In this document: positions 10,036 to 20,059 of the stretch, one piece after another
Layout: each line of letters begins with the position of its first letter
Numbering within the stretch: position 1 is the first letter of the stretch
From: Paraphoma chrysanthemicola
Taxonomy: Eukaryota; Ascomycota; Dothideomycetes; Pleosporales; Phaeosphaeriaceae
Length of the DNA: 64,000 bases
Assembly (NCBI GenBank): GCA_020744225.1
Contig: JAGMWG010000004.1
Coordinates: forward strand, 1,240,001 to 1,304,000
Reading direction: 5' to 3'
The notes under the pieces: model-generated
The model's input: the letters and a program-made list of their open reading frames with translations, nothing else
Told to the model about the DNA's origin: nothing
The model's database searches: none
Translations under genes and position numbers: made by a program

Positions 10036-12105
10036 TTACGGAAACCATTCTAAGAGGTCTTTGTTGTACGACTGCACCGCCTGAAACTCTTCCACGCCAT
10101 TACATCCTTTTACTTGCGTCAAGAGATCAAAAAGCGTCGCAAGGTCGCTATCAAATGTCGTTGCAATACTTCCCTCTGGGTGTCTGGTGTTGGCAAGGCT
10201 GCTGAGCTTCACGAATGCGATACTAGCCTTAGCGTGCGCTACATGGTCAAGTCGCCTCAGATACTCCTGCCAGTCTGGCCCAGTGCGGCCAGAGTATTTG
10301 CTAACACGGCGAAACTCAGCTAGAAGGTGCCTCATCCCCATCCACCGCTCGAATGCGATTGCTAGGTTTGCGAACTTGTCGCCAATCTCTAATCGCAGGG
10401 TGTCACCGTCGTTGACCCAGAATTGGTACAAAAGACCATTCATCTTCTCTTCTGCAGCAGATTCGTATGAGGAAGCTTCGAATGGTTCGATGCCAACAAG
10501 GTAAGCGACCAGTAGTTTGAAAAGCTCGTCTCGAAGCTGCCTCTTCTGCCATGTAGCGAGCCGTGAAATATCATTGGAGACGTTCGAAACTGATGCTGGT
10601 CTCCAGAGTTCAGGGTTGAAACTCGACGCCATTGCCCTTTGATCCGGGCTCCCGTCGGTCGCACAGACGTCGGCATCATCTTGAGTGTTCGAGGGAATGA
10701 CTGAGTCTTGAGTCAGGGGATTCTGATAGGTACCTGACGGACCGGCGGTGGCTGATCGCAGAACTCTGGAAGTATCATTGATATCATCTGCTTGGATATC
10801 CATAAGCAAGAACTCTGCACAGGAGTCAGCTTGCTTCATTCACAAATCCCTTGCTGTAGCACTTACCGTCCGTCTCTCGCATAACCTGGTCCGGATCCAT
10901 CACGGTCGTCTCGGATTCAACTGTGCTTTCTCTGAAGGGTGGTCTCATCCTATTAGATTCGAATGGTCTCTCTTGAAAGTCACTATGTGCCAGTCCCGTG
11001 AGGCGTTCAGGAAAGGTGAAAGTTGGGGATCTGGGCCCGGAGTAAACGTCCCGCTGACGTTGTTGTGGTGAGGTTGTTGCAGCCCTGCCATCCCTAACCA
11101 CCTTTGGAAGCTTTCCTGATGCTGATTGCTCCTGGAAGCTCAAAGCCTTGCGCTTGCTAGGAGTTATTGGTGAGCAAGGTTTCTCTTGGACTGGAATGTT
11201 GAGCGAAATTGCGTTTGCATTTGCACCTTGCACATTATCGCTCCCGACACCTGACAAGTTCTCCAAAGGAAGCGCTCCGGACATCTCAGGCGCGCGAAAG
11301 GGCAGGTCGGAAGAGCTTGCGCCACTTTTCTGTGGCGGAGTTCGTGCTGTGTCATTGTCGGAGTATTCGTCCTCGAACAAATCATGCGTCACGATACTAG
11401 CTTTGGATTTTCCTTTTCTTGGTATTGCCGTGAGCGCAGCATACCTTTGACCGCCGGTCAGCGTCATGCTCTCGTAGCTGATACGAGAGTAACTTGACAT
11501 ACCTTGAAATCCAGCACCGGATGTAGAATTTAATGCTGTTCAACTATCAGTTCCGTTGAAGAAGCAAGGTCCTAGTACGACTTACTCGTTTTGATCTTCG
11601 ACGTTGTCCCAATAGAGCTCATCAGGACCACCTCTCTGCTGCATGTTGTACATTGTCGGCTGGCTTTCTGCCCTTGCCCAAAGTCTATTGCCATATGAGT
11701 CTCCTAACTCTTGTAACTCTTCAGCAAAGGCATCATCTTTGAGCAGATCAGCACCAAGTCTGTCCCTGTCGTTTCGATAAGAGCTCTTGAAAGATGTTGC
11801 GATTGCCTTCACTCTTTTATGGAGCTCGTCCGCTCCGTCCTTGACGAAGACAGGTTCCTTTCGTGCATCCTTCTTTTCAATATATAGTCCCAGAGACTCA
11901 TATATGTCCTCAAGCTTTCTCTTCCTAGATATGCAGTCTTCGAGGAATAGGGTATTTGCGATCGATTGGGACATTTGGATGAAGGGGTTAAAGTCTGCTG
12001 GCGGCGTAAGTCAAGAGGTGTGATTGCCGTCTTTATGCTCAAGCCGATACCTGAAGTGTAGCGCCTAAGCCAGATCAATGCGTCGCGGTGGCTGAGCGCA
12101 AACAA
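10036..12105 (-). CDS. Unrecognised multi-exon protein (5' end unresolved)
   Basis: Five exons can be joined in frame: 12051 up to at least 12105, 11586-11994, 11503-11535 (33 bp), 10867-11444 and 10036-10814. Introns are 50-58 bp with good donors (GTATCG, GTAAGT, GTATGT, GTAAGT) and, for one, a perfect CTGAC branch. The N-terminal part is helical (SHRDALIWLRRYTSDFNPF, then KRKLEDIYESLGLYIEKKD). The middle is disordered and Ser/Pro rich with a basic SPITPSKRKAL patch. The C-terminal ~240 residues are helical and end LLEWFP. The ATG at 11974 would give 592 residues, but continuity upstream of it suggests it is internal; I could not fix the true start. The opening helical segment faintly recalls N-terminal domains of fungal NLR-like or ankyrin proteins; this is weak. 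Function unknown. Confidence 0.6.
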
Positions 12106-12640
12106 GGCTGCGCAAAAGGCTGTCTGAGGCTGCCAAGTTCATGCGCATCACTACTGCGATCTTTGATAGGACGTCAATTGTAGCTTCTGCAGTGGCTTCC
12201 GCCCTCTTGATTCACAGAACGCCAATGTTGCTGCCTGATGTATGTGCGCAGCATGCATGAATGTGTAGTTCAGCCAAGCTGGAGTGGGACTACCACGTGG
12301 GGGGGGGGGGGGGGCGTCCGAGAAAGTATGACAGAAAGGCTCTGAGCGGCGCAGAATTCAAGAAAATATATTGGGATTTGTTGAAAGCCAAACGAGCACG
12401 ATGTTCGAGGCCTAAGGACGCCGTTGGTTAGAAGACCAGGCTGAAGGGTGTTGTGATCTACGCGCCAACATCCCACTTTCCGTTGAGTGTGGCTGCGCCT
12501 CAATTGTGCAGACAGACTGCAAGGCGTGTGGGCTGGCACCGATTCGACCAGTTTCGCATATTGTAGCACTTCCACAAGCTCTATTCGACGGCTCAACAGC
12601 TCGGCACGGTATTTGGTTGTGCCAATACTTGAAGCTCGAA
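12106..12640. other. Intergenic / possible 5' exon space with poly-G run
   Basis: Between the unrecognised gene and the Zn2Cys6 regulator. It may hold the missing first exon of the former: a minus-strand stretch near 12130-12200 encodes a helical-looking peptide but in a frame I cannot join. Contains a 16-bp G run. Confidence 0.4.
12299..12314. repeat. Poly-G homopolymer (16 G) beside CACGTG
   Basis: A run of 16 G that continues directly from a CACGTG palindrome. It could form G-quadruplex structures or simply be a slippage-prone tract; its exact length is prone to sequencing error. Confidence 0.85.
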
Positions 12641-14411
12641 TCAGGATTGCTGTTCGACAAGGCTTTGGAGCTGTTTGACGGTTGCACTGGTACTGTACCC
12701 AGTCTCCGCCTCCACGTCCTTCAGTACGCTCCACACGCGCGCTTTGCGAGATATCCCATCGATGTGTTTCGCAGCTAGAAGGCGTAAGTGAAATGCCTCC
12801 TCCAAGTTCTGACAGGTCATGGAATTATTCTCCGTCACTTACCATAGAATAGTCCATGGGAAGAGAAGACTTTGAGTGCCGCAGGAAAGTCAGAAATAGA
12901 GATATTTGTAATTTTCATGACTTGCTCCTGAATCAGCGGGACGTAGCTCTCGTCCTGAAGTGTTGGCTCAGCATAGAGAAGCACATGAACGACATGGTAC
13001 CAGAAGGCAGCAGCCGCTGCTGCTGTGACAGGAAAGTATACTTTTTGAAAGCCTTCCTCGTCGGTCTCACCATACGGTATGCCAACGAACGTATCAGAAA
13101 GTCCGGCGCGCCAAGCCTCCAATTCATGAAGGAATGCCTGCCGCGTGGGCCTAGTTATGGCTGATCTACCTTCTTCGCTGAAAATGAGGTTAATCACACG
13201 TGCGAGTATCCAAACTAAAGAGACGGAGATGTGGAGTCAATACATGTCCTACGCCCGCTTCGTGTCTTGAATGCTTACCTACGTGATTTCCAAGCACATC
13301 TTCTCGGGCTTCGCCTTCGATCCAAGTAACTGCCCATTCATCGGGATCTAGGACAAGCGGTTTCTCACTTGATATAGCCAGCGCAATCTCATGCCTTACG
13401 TAGATCCAGAAGTTCGCACGATCGGTCCCTGTACATTGCGCTGTAATGCCTCGTGACCTTATCAATGTGGTCAACCCCAAAAAATGTCGTCTATAGTCCT
13501 CCGATCTGAGTGCTTCGTGTAATTCGTAGCTCAGAAGAATCATGCTCGCTGTCAAAGCATGCTCTTGGTCGGGCATACTCAGGGCCTGAATAAGTAGTCG
13601 CAAAGCTTCCCCATAGTGCTTGACTGCGACAAACTTCCACGAGGGATTACTGCTTGCGTTTGAAAGTGCTAAGTGGTTCGCTGTGAATGCGCAAACACAA
13701 TGGAAGAGAAGTGGCGATGTAAGCACTTGTTGTGGTACTCGAAGCTGGTACGTGCTGTCATGATCAAACACATCCATCCAGGTGGCGACGGTCCGAACAT
13801 AAGTCTGGAGAAGGAACGCAGTCTCAGAAGTCAGTGAAATGGTGTCAGAAGAGGAAGACTGCTCGGTTGGTGGTGTGATCAATTCGCCAACGAACTCGCT
13901 TTGGTTGATAGCTTGGTCTTGCAGATTATGGCCTGTGTCGACCATATGCGTTTGGAAGACCTCGAGTAAGGATGGCCTATTGAGAAGAGCTTGGTCTTGT
14001 GGAGGAGCGGTTGCAGTTACAATCCATGTTGAGGCATCGTCGAACGGTTCGCACTGCAGGTCGAGCCTGGCACAGTTGCCACACACGGGCTTCTTTTCAT
14101 CACAGCGAGTATGACGCTGTTTGCAAGTCTGGCTGCTGTTAAATCAGTCACGTACATTTCAACCCCATTTTTGCTTCAACGTATTTAGCAAGCCTAGTTA
14201 CGAGGTTGAGAGCTGTTGAAGCTCGCTGTTTCGCCGTCTCGAGCAAACATAATTTTGGCCAAGTTGGCACATGTTTAGGCGCACCAAATCGACAAGAAAC
14301 GTACCACCCTAAAAGTCATTAGTGAGTAGTGAAAACAGACGCGCATTTGATCGTACCTGTTCGGCTTCTCGGTGCTCCTCTTCTTTTCTTCTTTGCGGGC
14401 GGGTTCGCCAT
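12641..14411 (-). CDS. Zn2Cys6 transcription factor (Fungal_trans_2 type) with 4-bp micro-exon
   Basis: Five exons: 14357-14411, 14305-14308 (GGTG), 13279-14132, 12843-13214 and 12641-12774; 472 residues. Joined, the N-terminus reads RSRTGCQTCKQRHTRCDEKK, giving all six zinc cysteines (20, 23, 30, 37, 40, 47). Without the 4-bp exon the first cysteine is lost and the frame breaks. The rest is the helical Fungal_trans_2 domain (SYELHEALRSEDYRRHFLGL, then VVWILARVINLIF across an intron). The last intron (68 bp, 12775-12842) gives FYAAKHIDG. A sequence-specific nuclear regulator; targets are unknown. It is divergent from the DHODH gene across about 430 bp, which may share regulation. Confidence 0.85.
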
Positions 14412-14845
14412 TGCCACTTCACGCCCGCCAAAGCAAGAAAGGGATTCGGTTGTGGTGGCTGGGCTGAAACTTTGATGCGATGATTGCACGCGTAAGCAAT
14501 TAGGCTATGACGGTCTGCAGGAATCTTGGAACCACCCGGGCACTAAGGACTCCCGGGAACGGCTTCGCGTGCTCACGTGCTCAAATCACCCCACCCTCGG
14601 CTGGTAACAGACCACTCACAACTTAACGTCGCTGACAAGGGAAGACACAAAAGCTTCGGAAGTGTACGAAGTTTGTGGCAGCGAAGATCTAAAATTGGTA
14701 TCGGTGGTTCAAAACTGAAAATTCACCCGACATCACGTCAAACGGTTGCTACTGCCGTATCCCACTCTTTAGATATCGGACTATCTTTCCAACGCTATCT
14801 GCTGCCATTCCAGACTCGAGAGTGCTTGTCAAAACTGTTAGCAGG
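14412..14845. other. Divergent promoter region, Zn2Cys6 regulator / DHODH
   Basis: Shared upstream region of a minus-strand and a plus-strand gene. No gene is supported inside. No clear TATA box stands out. Confidence 0.55.
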
Positions 14846-15913
14846 ATGAGAGCACTCACTCTCTCGCCGCCTCTTCTCAATTCGTCTAATCCCTGGTGTA
14901 CATCATTGGAGCAATTACAGGAGCTATACAACACACCATATACTGGCGCTGTAACAACAAGAACCTCTCTTCTCAATGGCTTCCCTCACAACTCATCTAT
15001 ACACCAATTCGCCTTCTTCAACCCGAAAGACCTCTCGGCATCGCAACCAAACCAAGACCAAGGAGGCACATTGTCCCAGACGGGAAGCTTGAACACACTG
15101 GGTTACAGTCCAACACCGATCAAGGAGTATTTGGGCTACATCAAAACTATCAGCGACGGTTTGAGTGACCTCAAGGACGACACGCACTATAAACCATTTA
15201 TAATTTCGGTTACTGGCACTGCAGAGGAAGTTGTAGAATGCTACAGGCTTATCACCGCCCATCAAAAGGACGTCCGGATGGTTCTCGCAATGGAAGTCAA
15301 CCTATCATGCCCTAACATCGTCGGCAAACCACCGCCAGCATACTCCTCTGCTTCCCTACTGTCCTATCTCACGGCGTTGAAGGCTGAGATCGGAAAGCAA
15401 CTGGAACCACTCGAGCAATCGCATCCGCACACAGGCCATGTACACGTCCCGATCGGTATCAAGACGCCACCGTACACGTATCACGACCAGTTCCAGGCTA
15501 TGATAGATGCATTGCTAGAGAGCGCAAAAGCAGAGCCAAAACATCTGCCCTGTCCTGTCTCCTTCATCACCGCGACAAATACCCTCGGATCGTCTTTGCT
15601 GTTGTCACCAACTCCCGACGTGACTTTCGCGCGCACGATCGAGTCTGCGAACGAAACTGGAATCGGAGGACTCGCAGGCACTCCGCTTCATCCTTTGGCA
15701 CTCGGCAATGTGTACACGATCAAGGGCATGCTATTCCAGCACGACGCCTTGAGTGGGATTCAGATCATCGGTGTAGGTGGTGTGGAAGATGTGCATGGCT
15801 TTAACCGCATGCGAGCGGTAGGTGCTGCAGCTGTAGGCGTTGGGACAGCACTAGGTCGAAAGGGTGTCAAGGTGTTTGAGGAAATTGGGGCGGAGTTGAA
15901 AGCTAAAGAGTAG
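14846..15913 (+). CDS. Dihydroorotate dehydrogenase, class 1A-like (cytosolic)
   Basis: Single exon, 355 residues from the ATG at 14846 (the frame upstream opens only with GTG). The FMN-barrel signatures are present: NTLGYSPTPIKEYLGYI, the catalytic-cysteine motif NLSCPN (Cys155), ITATNTLGSSLLL, GIGGLAGTPLHPLAL and the phosphate-binding IIGVGGVEDVHGF / VGVGTAL segment. There is no N-terminal mitochondrial targeting or membrane helix, and the cysteine base is the class 1A type (fumarate-dependent in yeast Ura1 and Lactococcus), not the serine base of class 2. Role: dihydroorotate to orotate in pyrimidine synthesis, or a related dihydropyrimidine oxidation. Most ascomycetes rely on a mitochondrial class 2 enzyme, so this may be an additional paralogue. 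Confidence 0.9.
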   Translation: MRALTLSPPLLNSSNPWCTSLEQLQELYNTPYTGAVTTRTSLLNGFPHNSSIHQFAFFNPKDLSASQPNQDQGGTLSQTGSLNTLGYSPTPIKEYLGYIKTISDGLSDLKDDTHYKPFIISVTGTAEEVVECYRLITAHQKDVRMVLAMEVNLSCPNIVGKPPPAYSSASLLSYLTALKAEIGKQLEPLEQSHPHTGHVHVPIGIKTPPYTYHDQFQAMIDALLESAKAEPKHLPCPVSFITATNTLGSSLLLSPTPDVTFARTIESANETGIGGLAGTPLHPLALGNVYTIKGMLFQHDALSGIQIIGVGGVEDVHGFNRMRAVGAAAVGVGTALGRKGVKVFEEIGAELKAKE

Positions 15914-15995
15914 TCTTGTCACATGCCTGTCTAAACTTTTTAATAGCTGAACCCTGAGTCAAACTTTCTAGGACTTCTCTTCCATTATCTCTTGC

Positions 15996-16880
15996 TCACA
16001 TATTCAACACCACTGGTCCGCCCAAAAACACCCTCCTCGACGGCGCGATGTCTCCACTGATGTCTTCGTCAAGATAATGCCTCGAACGTTTCAGAACTTC
16101 ACCCGCTGTCTTGAAGAACGCCCTCATCTTCTTATTCTTACCCAGTGCCGCCACCACATTGATCAAGTGCGGTTGCTCCTTGCATCGTCTGGCATGGTAC
16201 CGTCGCAACACAATACCCAGGATCTGCACACTCCTGAGCGGGAACAGAGAGATGAGCATGTTGCGCACTGATGCGTCAACATTTCCGTCAAATGCAACTA
16301 ATTGCTCGAGCTCATCTAGATCACGAAAGCGTAGGCTTCGCAGCGTTTGGGATTCGCCAGGCGCAGCTCGTTCGTACGGCGAGTGGTGTCTGAATTGCAC
16401 ATTGACGAGGTCCATGTACTTGCCAATGTTTTTCAGCACAGGGTTCAGCGGACCGTTGTCGTTATCGAATATTGGATCGTCGGTATCGAGATGCCATGTA
16501 AGATCATAGAAAGTCGAGTAGTCGTTCCAGATTGTGCTTGGGACTGTGAGAGAAACATGAGAGTTAGCCAGATTGCCTACGGCGAGGACGAAAGAGGGAA
16601 ACTTGTGGGAAGAGTATGAGAAGATACTACCTTTGCGTATTACAGCTTTGATAGTGACTGTCAGATCAAGAATAGTTCGTGCCCATGGTTGCGGTTCATC
16701 CAGGGTACGAAGGAAGAGTCGTTCTGCAAGTACGCGTCGGGGTTCCTGTAAGAGCCCACGAAATGGCTCAGTGGTGTGGAGGCGGATGAGATCAAGGAAA
16801 GTGAGGTATGGAACTTCGAGGATGGAAAGCAGTAGTTCGTTAGGAATTTGTTGGACATTTAGCTTCAGGGTGGTTTCCAT
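15996..16880 (-). CDS. Hypothetical protein, F-box-like N-terminus
   Basis: ATG at 16880. It starts METTLKLNVQQIPNELLLSI, which resembles an F-box start (hydrophobic, Pro then Glu-Leu-Leu). Read straight through it is 294 residues, but 16544-16630 has the form of an 87-bp intron (GTAGTA donor, CTAAC branch, CTCACAG acceptor) that is a multiple of three and stop-free; splicing gives 265 residues. The rest is helical with no named domain; the C-terminus ends GGPVVLNM. F-box proteins recruit substrates to SCF ubiquitin ligases; the assignment here is tentative. It converges on the DHODH gene with 82 bp between stops. Confidence 0.6.
   Translation of the reverse strand: METTLKLNVQQIPNELLLSILEVPYLTFLDLIRLHTTEPFRGLLQEPRRVLAERLFLRTLDEPQPWARTILDLTVTIKAVIRKGSIFSYSSHKFPSFVLAVGNLANSHVSLTVPSTIWNDYSTFYDLTWHLDTDDPIFDNDNGPLNPVLKNIGKYMDLVNVQFRHHSPYERAAPGESQTLRSLRFRDLDELEQLVAFDGNVDASVRNMLISLFPLRSVQILGIVLRRYHARRCKEQPHLINVVAALGKNKKMRAFFKTAGEVLKRSRHYLDEDISGDIAPSRRVFLGGPVVLNM
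16544..16630 (-). other. Probable in-frame, stop-free 87-bp intron
   Basis: Donor AAAG|GTAGTA, branch CTAAC and a pyrimidine-rich tract before CACAG, inside the F-box-like gene. Length is divisible by three with no stop, so retention would insert 29 residues without a frameshift. Confidence 0.7.
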
Positions 16881-17385
16881 GGTGGTAGTGCTGGGGGTGT
16901 CTTGACATTGAGGAGAAAATGCTGGCTGTGGAGCAGAGCTGCGCTTATGTATGTTTCAGAAGGAAACTTAGTTGAACCATGGTACATAAGTACTGCTAAA
17001 TTAGTTGGAACAACACTCCCCGGTACAGTCTAGCAATGATTTTGGTTGCTACCGAGGGCGGACTGTTCTCAATGCAGCGTTGAGTCAGGACGCGACAACC
17101 AGACGCTGTGATGGTCCAACGACATCACTACGATCGCGAAGGCAAACGCGGCACAGTCGAGCAGAATCTCGCAATAGATTGCAACTTACTTGAATTTATG
17201 ATACACATGTGCCGACCACAGCCTGTGACGGCAGACTGCAGTCGGACACTAAAGCTGAAAATGATAAAACGCAGGAAATACTCACTTTTTGGTCGGTCGT
17301 GTCGGCGGTCGATGAAGCTGAATCAGCCCTCAGTTTTGGATCGACTTGCTCCGCTTTGACGAAGGGATAGACTAAGAGAAGATCT
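16881..17385. other. Intergenic 5' of F-box-like gene, 3' of PRP40
   Basis: Holds the promoter of the F-box-like gene and the 3' flank of PRP40. No gene is supported. Confidence 0.5.
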
Positions 17386-19866
17386 CTAGTCTTCCTCGAT
17401 CTCCCCCTCCTCGCTTCCTGACCGCACGGCGCGATCTTCCTCTTTGGTTGGTTCAGGCACGGGCGTTTTCGACTTTCGGTCATGGCGGGGTGAGTAGCGA
17501 GCACGCTGTATGGTTAGCATGGTAATGAAAAGTCGCCAATGACGCGAAACAAAGAATCAGACTCACCTTGCTATCACGTTTGCTTGCGCTCTCGTCACTC
17601 TCCCGGCGACGCCGTGCTGAAGCTGTGCGACCAGCACCATCGCCATAGTCCAGGAGGCTCACGCTCGACTCACGTGGATCAGCTCTGCTAACATACGACC
17701 GCTCGCGTTCAACTTCACGCTCACGTCGTTCCCGACCGTAATGATCCCCACCGGGGCTACGACGAGGTCGTTCGAACCGATCGTCTTCGCGACGCTCCCG
17801 ACGAGGTGGGGGAGACAGACCTGTGCTATCGGTATTCCTGTAACGAGCCACCCTATCCTCTTGAGCACGACGACGCTCAGCAGCATACGGATCATGTTCA
17901 GGTGAGCGAGTGCGTGTACGACGACGGTGGGAATCAGAATGTCCGTTACGATACTCACGATCTCCACGATCCCGGTCGCGCCTGTCCCTGTCACGGTCGC
18001 GCTCATCGCGTCTGCTGCGGTCGCGTCGGTCGCTCTCTTTCTCCTTTAGGCGGCGCATGTACTTGTCGAAAACGGACTCGCGGAGGGTATCTGATTTCAG
18101 TGCGCGATACTCGTCTGTCTTCTCAACGCGGGGACGTACCACTTCCCAAGTGTCCGAAATAGACACTGGCGGCTCAAGGCGCTTCATGACAGAACGGAGG
18201 GCGTCCATCGCATAACGCTCGTTATGCTCTTCGTCGCGGCGGTCGTCCTCCTCTCGCTTCTTGACCTTGGCCATGACGTAGTTGAAGATGCTGTGCATCG
18301 ACTGCTCGTCAATGTTAGCGGTGCGAGGATCTGTTCGCATGACACTTAGGAACTCTTCCACAGGAGTCGCTGTCGTGACCTCGAAGCGTTGTTGCTGCAA
18401 AGGTTGTTAGCAAATGTATTTGAACCGGATCAGTTCAGCTCAGCTCACCTCCAGCACATCCAGAGCATATCGTCGCAATGTGCGGAATTTGCCCTCTTCC
18501 TCCTCCAAGGCATCCCAAAAGAGGTCAATTGGCGTCGATCCGGCTTGACCCAGCATAGCAATAAAACGAGAATCGTCCTTGACCGATTCGTGTATATCCT
18601 TCCACTTCGTTCCAGCTTTCAGCTTGCCGTTGTCGCGCAGCTCCTTCAGCAGGTCCATGAAGGCATCTCGGTTCTTGCGCTCTACACGATGCTTTTTGGC
18701 TCGATCAGCCTGGACGCGACTGTTGTGCTCGCGCTGGAGCTGTCTGATGTGCTTTTCGAATTGATTCAGGACGTCCATCTTCGTCAGCGACTGAAACTTC
18801 TCGGTGCTGAACTCTTCATTGCTCTCAAGCTTCTCTTCGGCCGTGTGCCAGCGGGTGAATGGCTCGAGATCGAGGCCCTTTAGAAGCCCGAGTACGTCAT
18901 CTAGAGCCGACCGCCTGTTGTCTGTCTCCTGCTCCTCGTTGTCTTTCTTGAGCGTAATGATGTATTCCTCGAATAGTGCCCTGCGCTCGCTGTCATCCTT
19001 AGCAGAGCGGAAGATGGTCTCTTCCTCAATGATAGGCAGCGCAGTCCTCCAGCGCGTATAGTGCTTGATCTCGGGATGCGATCGCAACATGGCCGTGAAG
19101 TCAGAGCGCAGCTTGGCCTGGCGGTCTTCCTCCTTGTGCTTCTCCTGCGCGCGGAGATCCTCGCAGTACCTCTTGAAAGCCTCCTCGCGCTTCTCGGGCT
19201 CAGGTATCGCGCGCCAGTTGGGGTCTTTGATGCCAGCGCGCACGGCCTGCTGCCAGTCCCAATCAGGCTGCACCTTCATCTGCTTGAGCACCTTCATGAA
19301 GGCGGCCTCGGCATCCTCTGGATTGGAGAACTGCAGGTCGCTGCCCGTGGTAAAGGCGATATTCGGCCTGTCTCCACCAAAGTCACGCTCTCGGTCGCGG
19401 TCACGATCGCGATCGCGCCTGTCCAGCTGGTAGTCATCGCGGTCGGGGCGGCGGTTCTCGTACGATGGAGCGTGTGCGGCAGGGCCGGCAGCCCAACCAC
19501 CACCAGGGCCGACAGGAGGGGGGCGTTGAGGCGGTTGATTCTGCTTCGCTAGGTCGATCTTCTTCTGGATCTCGTCTGGAAGGTTCCAGGTGGTCTCCTT
19601 CGTCTGCCTATTGTGGTAGTACTGCGACTTAGAACTCCCCTCCGGAGCTGGCAGGATTTCCCATCCCGTACCATCAATAGCGCGCTGTAGGAGTTAGCAA
19701 AAGGCATGTCGCCATGCGAATTCAAACCTACATCAACATCGTCTTTCAGCACATCGGGCTTGATCCACGTCGTTTCCCGTGTGACGGAATTGTAGTAGTA
19801 TTTCTTGCCATCAGCCGGATTCTTCGCCTCCGCCCAATGCGAGGCCTGCGGCGTGTAACCGTTCAT
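17386..19866 (-). CDS. PRP40: Pre-mRNA-processing factor Prp40 (WW and FF domains)
   Basis: Four exons (19732-19866, 18449-19684, 17567-18394, 17386-17505), 772 residues. Two WW domains open the protein: residues 11-37 (W11, W34, P37) and a second split by the first intron (GWEILPAPEG ... ETTWNLPDEI). A disordered linker with alternating Arg/Asp leads to a series of FF domains (for example DWDWQQAVRAGIKDPNWRAI and TKWKDIHESVKDDSRFIAML). The C-terminus is strongly basic and Arg/Asp/Ser rich and ends EEGEIEED after the last intron. Prp40 is a U1 snRNP component that bridges the 5' splice site and branch-site factors in the nucleus. Introns are 47-61 bp, all in phase 0. Confidence 0.95.
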
Positions 19867-20059
19867 TGCGTGGGGATGTCGGCGAGACGCGCAGTTGTTG
19901 GTCGTGGCATTGTCGCAAGGCAGGAGCGCGCTGGTGTAATTTCTTGAAGCACGGGCCCACCTGCCGGCAGAGCGTTAGCGCCGACCACTTCAGGCACGCG
20001 CCGCACGTGGAGTGGCATTCACGACTAGACCCATAACATCTTTCGAGGTGACCGCGACA

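Noticed and set aside
12270..12734. Minus-strand 154-codon frame at the end of the Zn2Cys6 regulator
   Set aside because: It arises if the last intron is taken as 34 bp. A 68-bp intron with a CTTCTAG acceptor gives a sensible regulator C-terminus, so this frame is spurious.
17480..18400. Arg/Asp-rich end of PRP40 considered as a separate SR-type splicing protein
   Set aside because: Intron 18395-18448 joins it in phase to the FF-domain exon, and the last exon gives the usual acidic C-terminus, so it is one gene.
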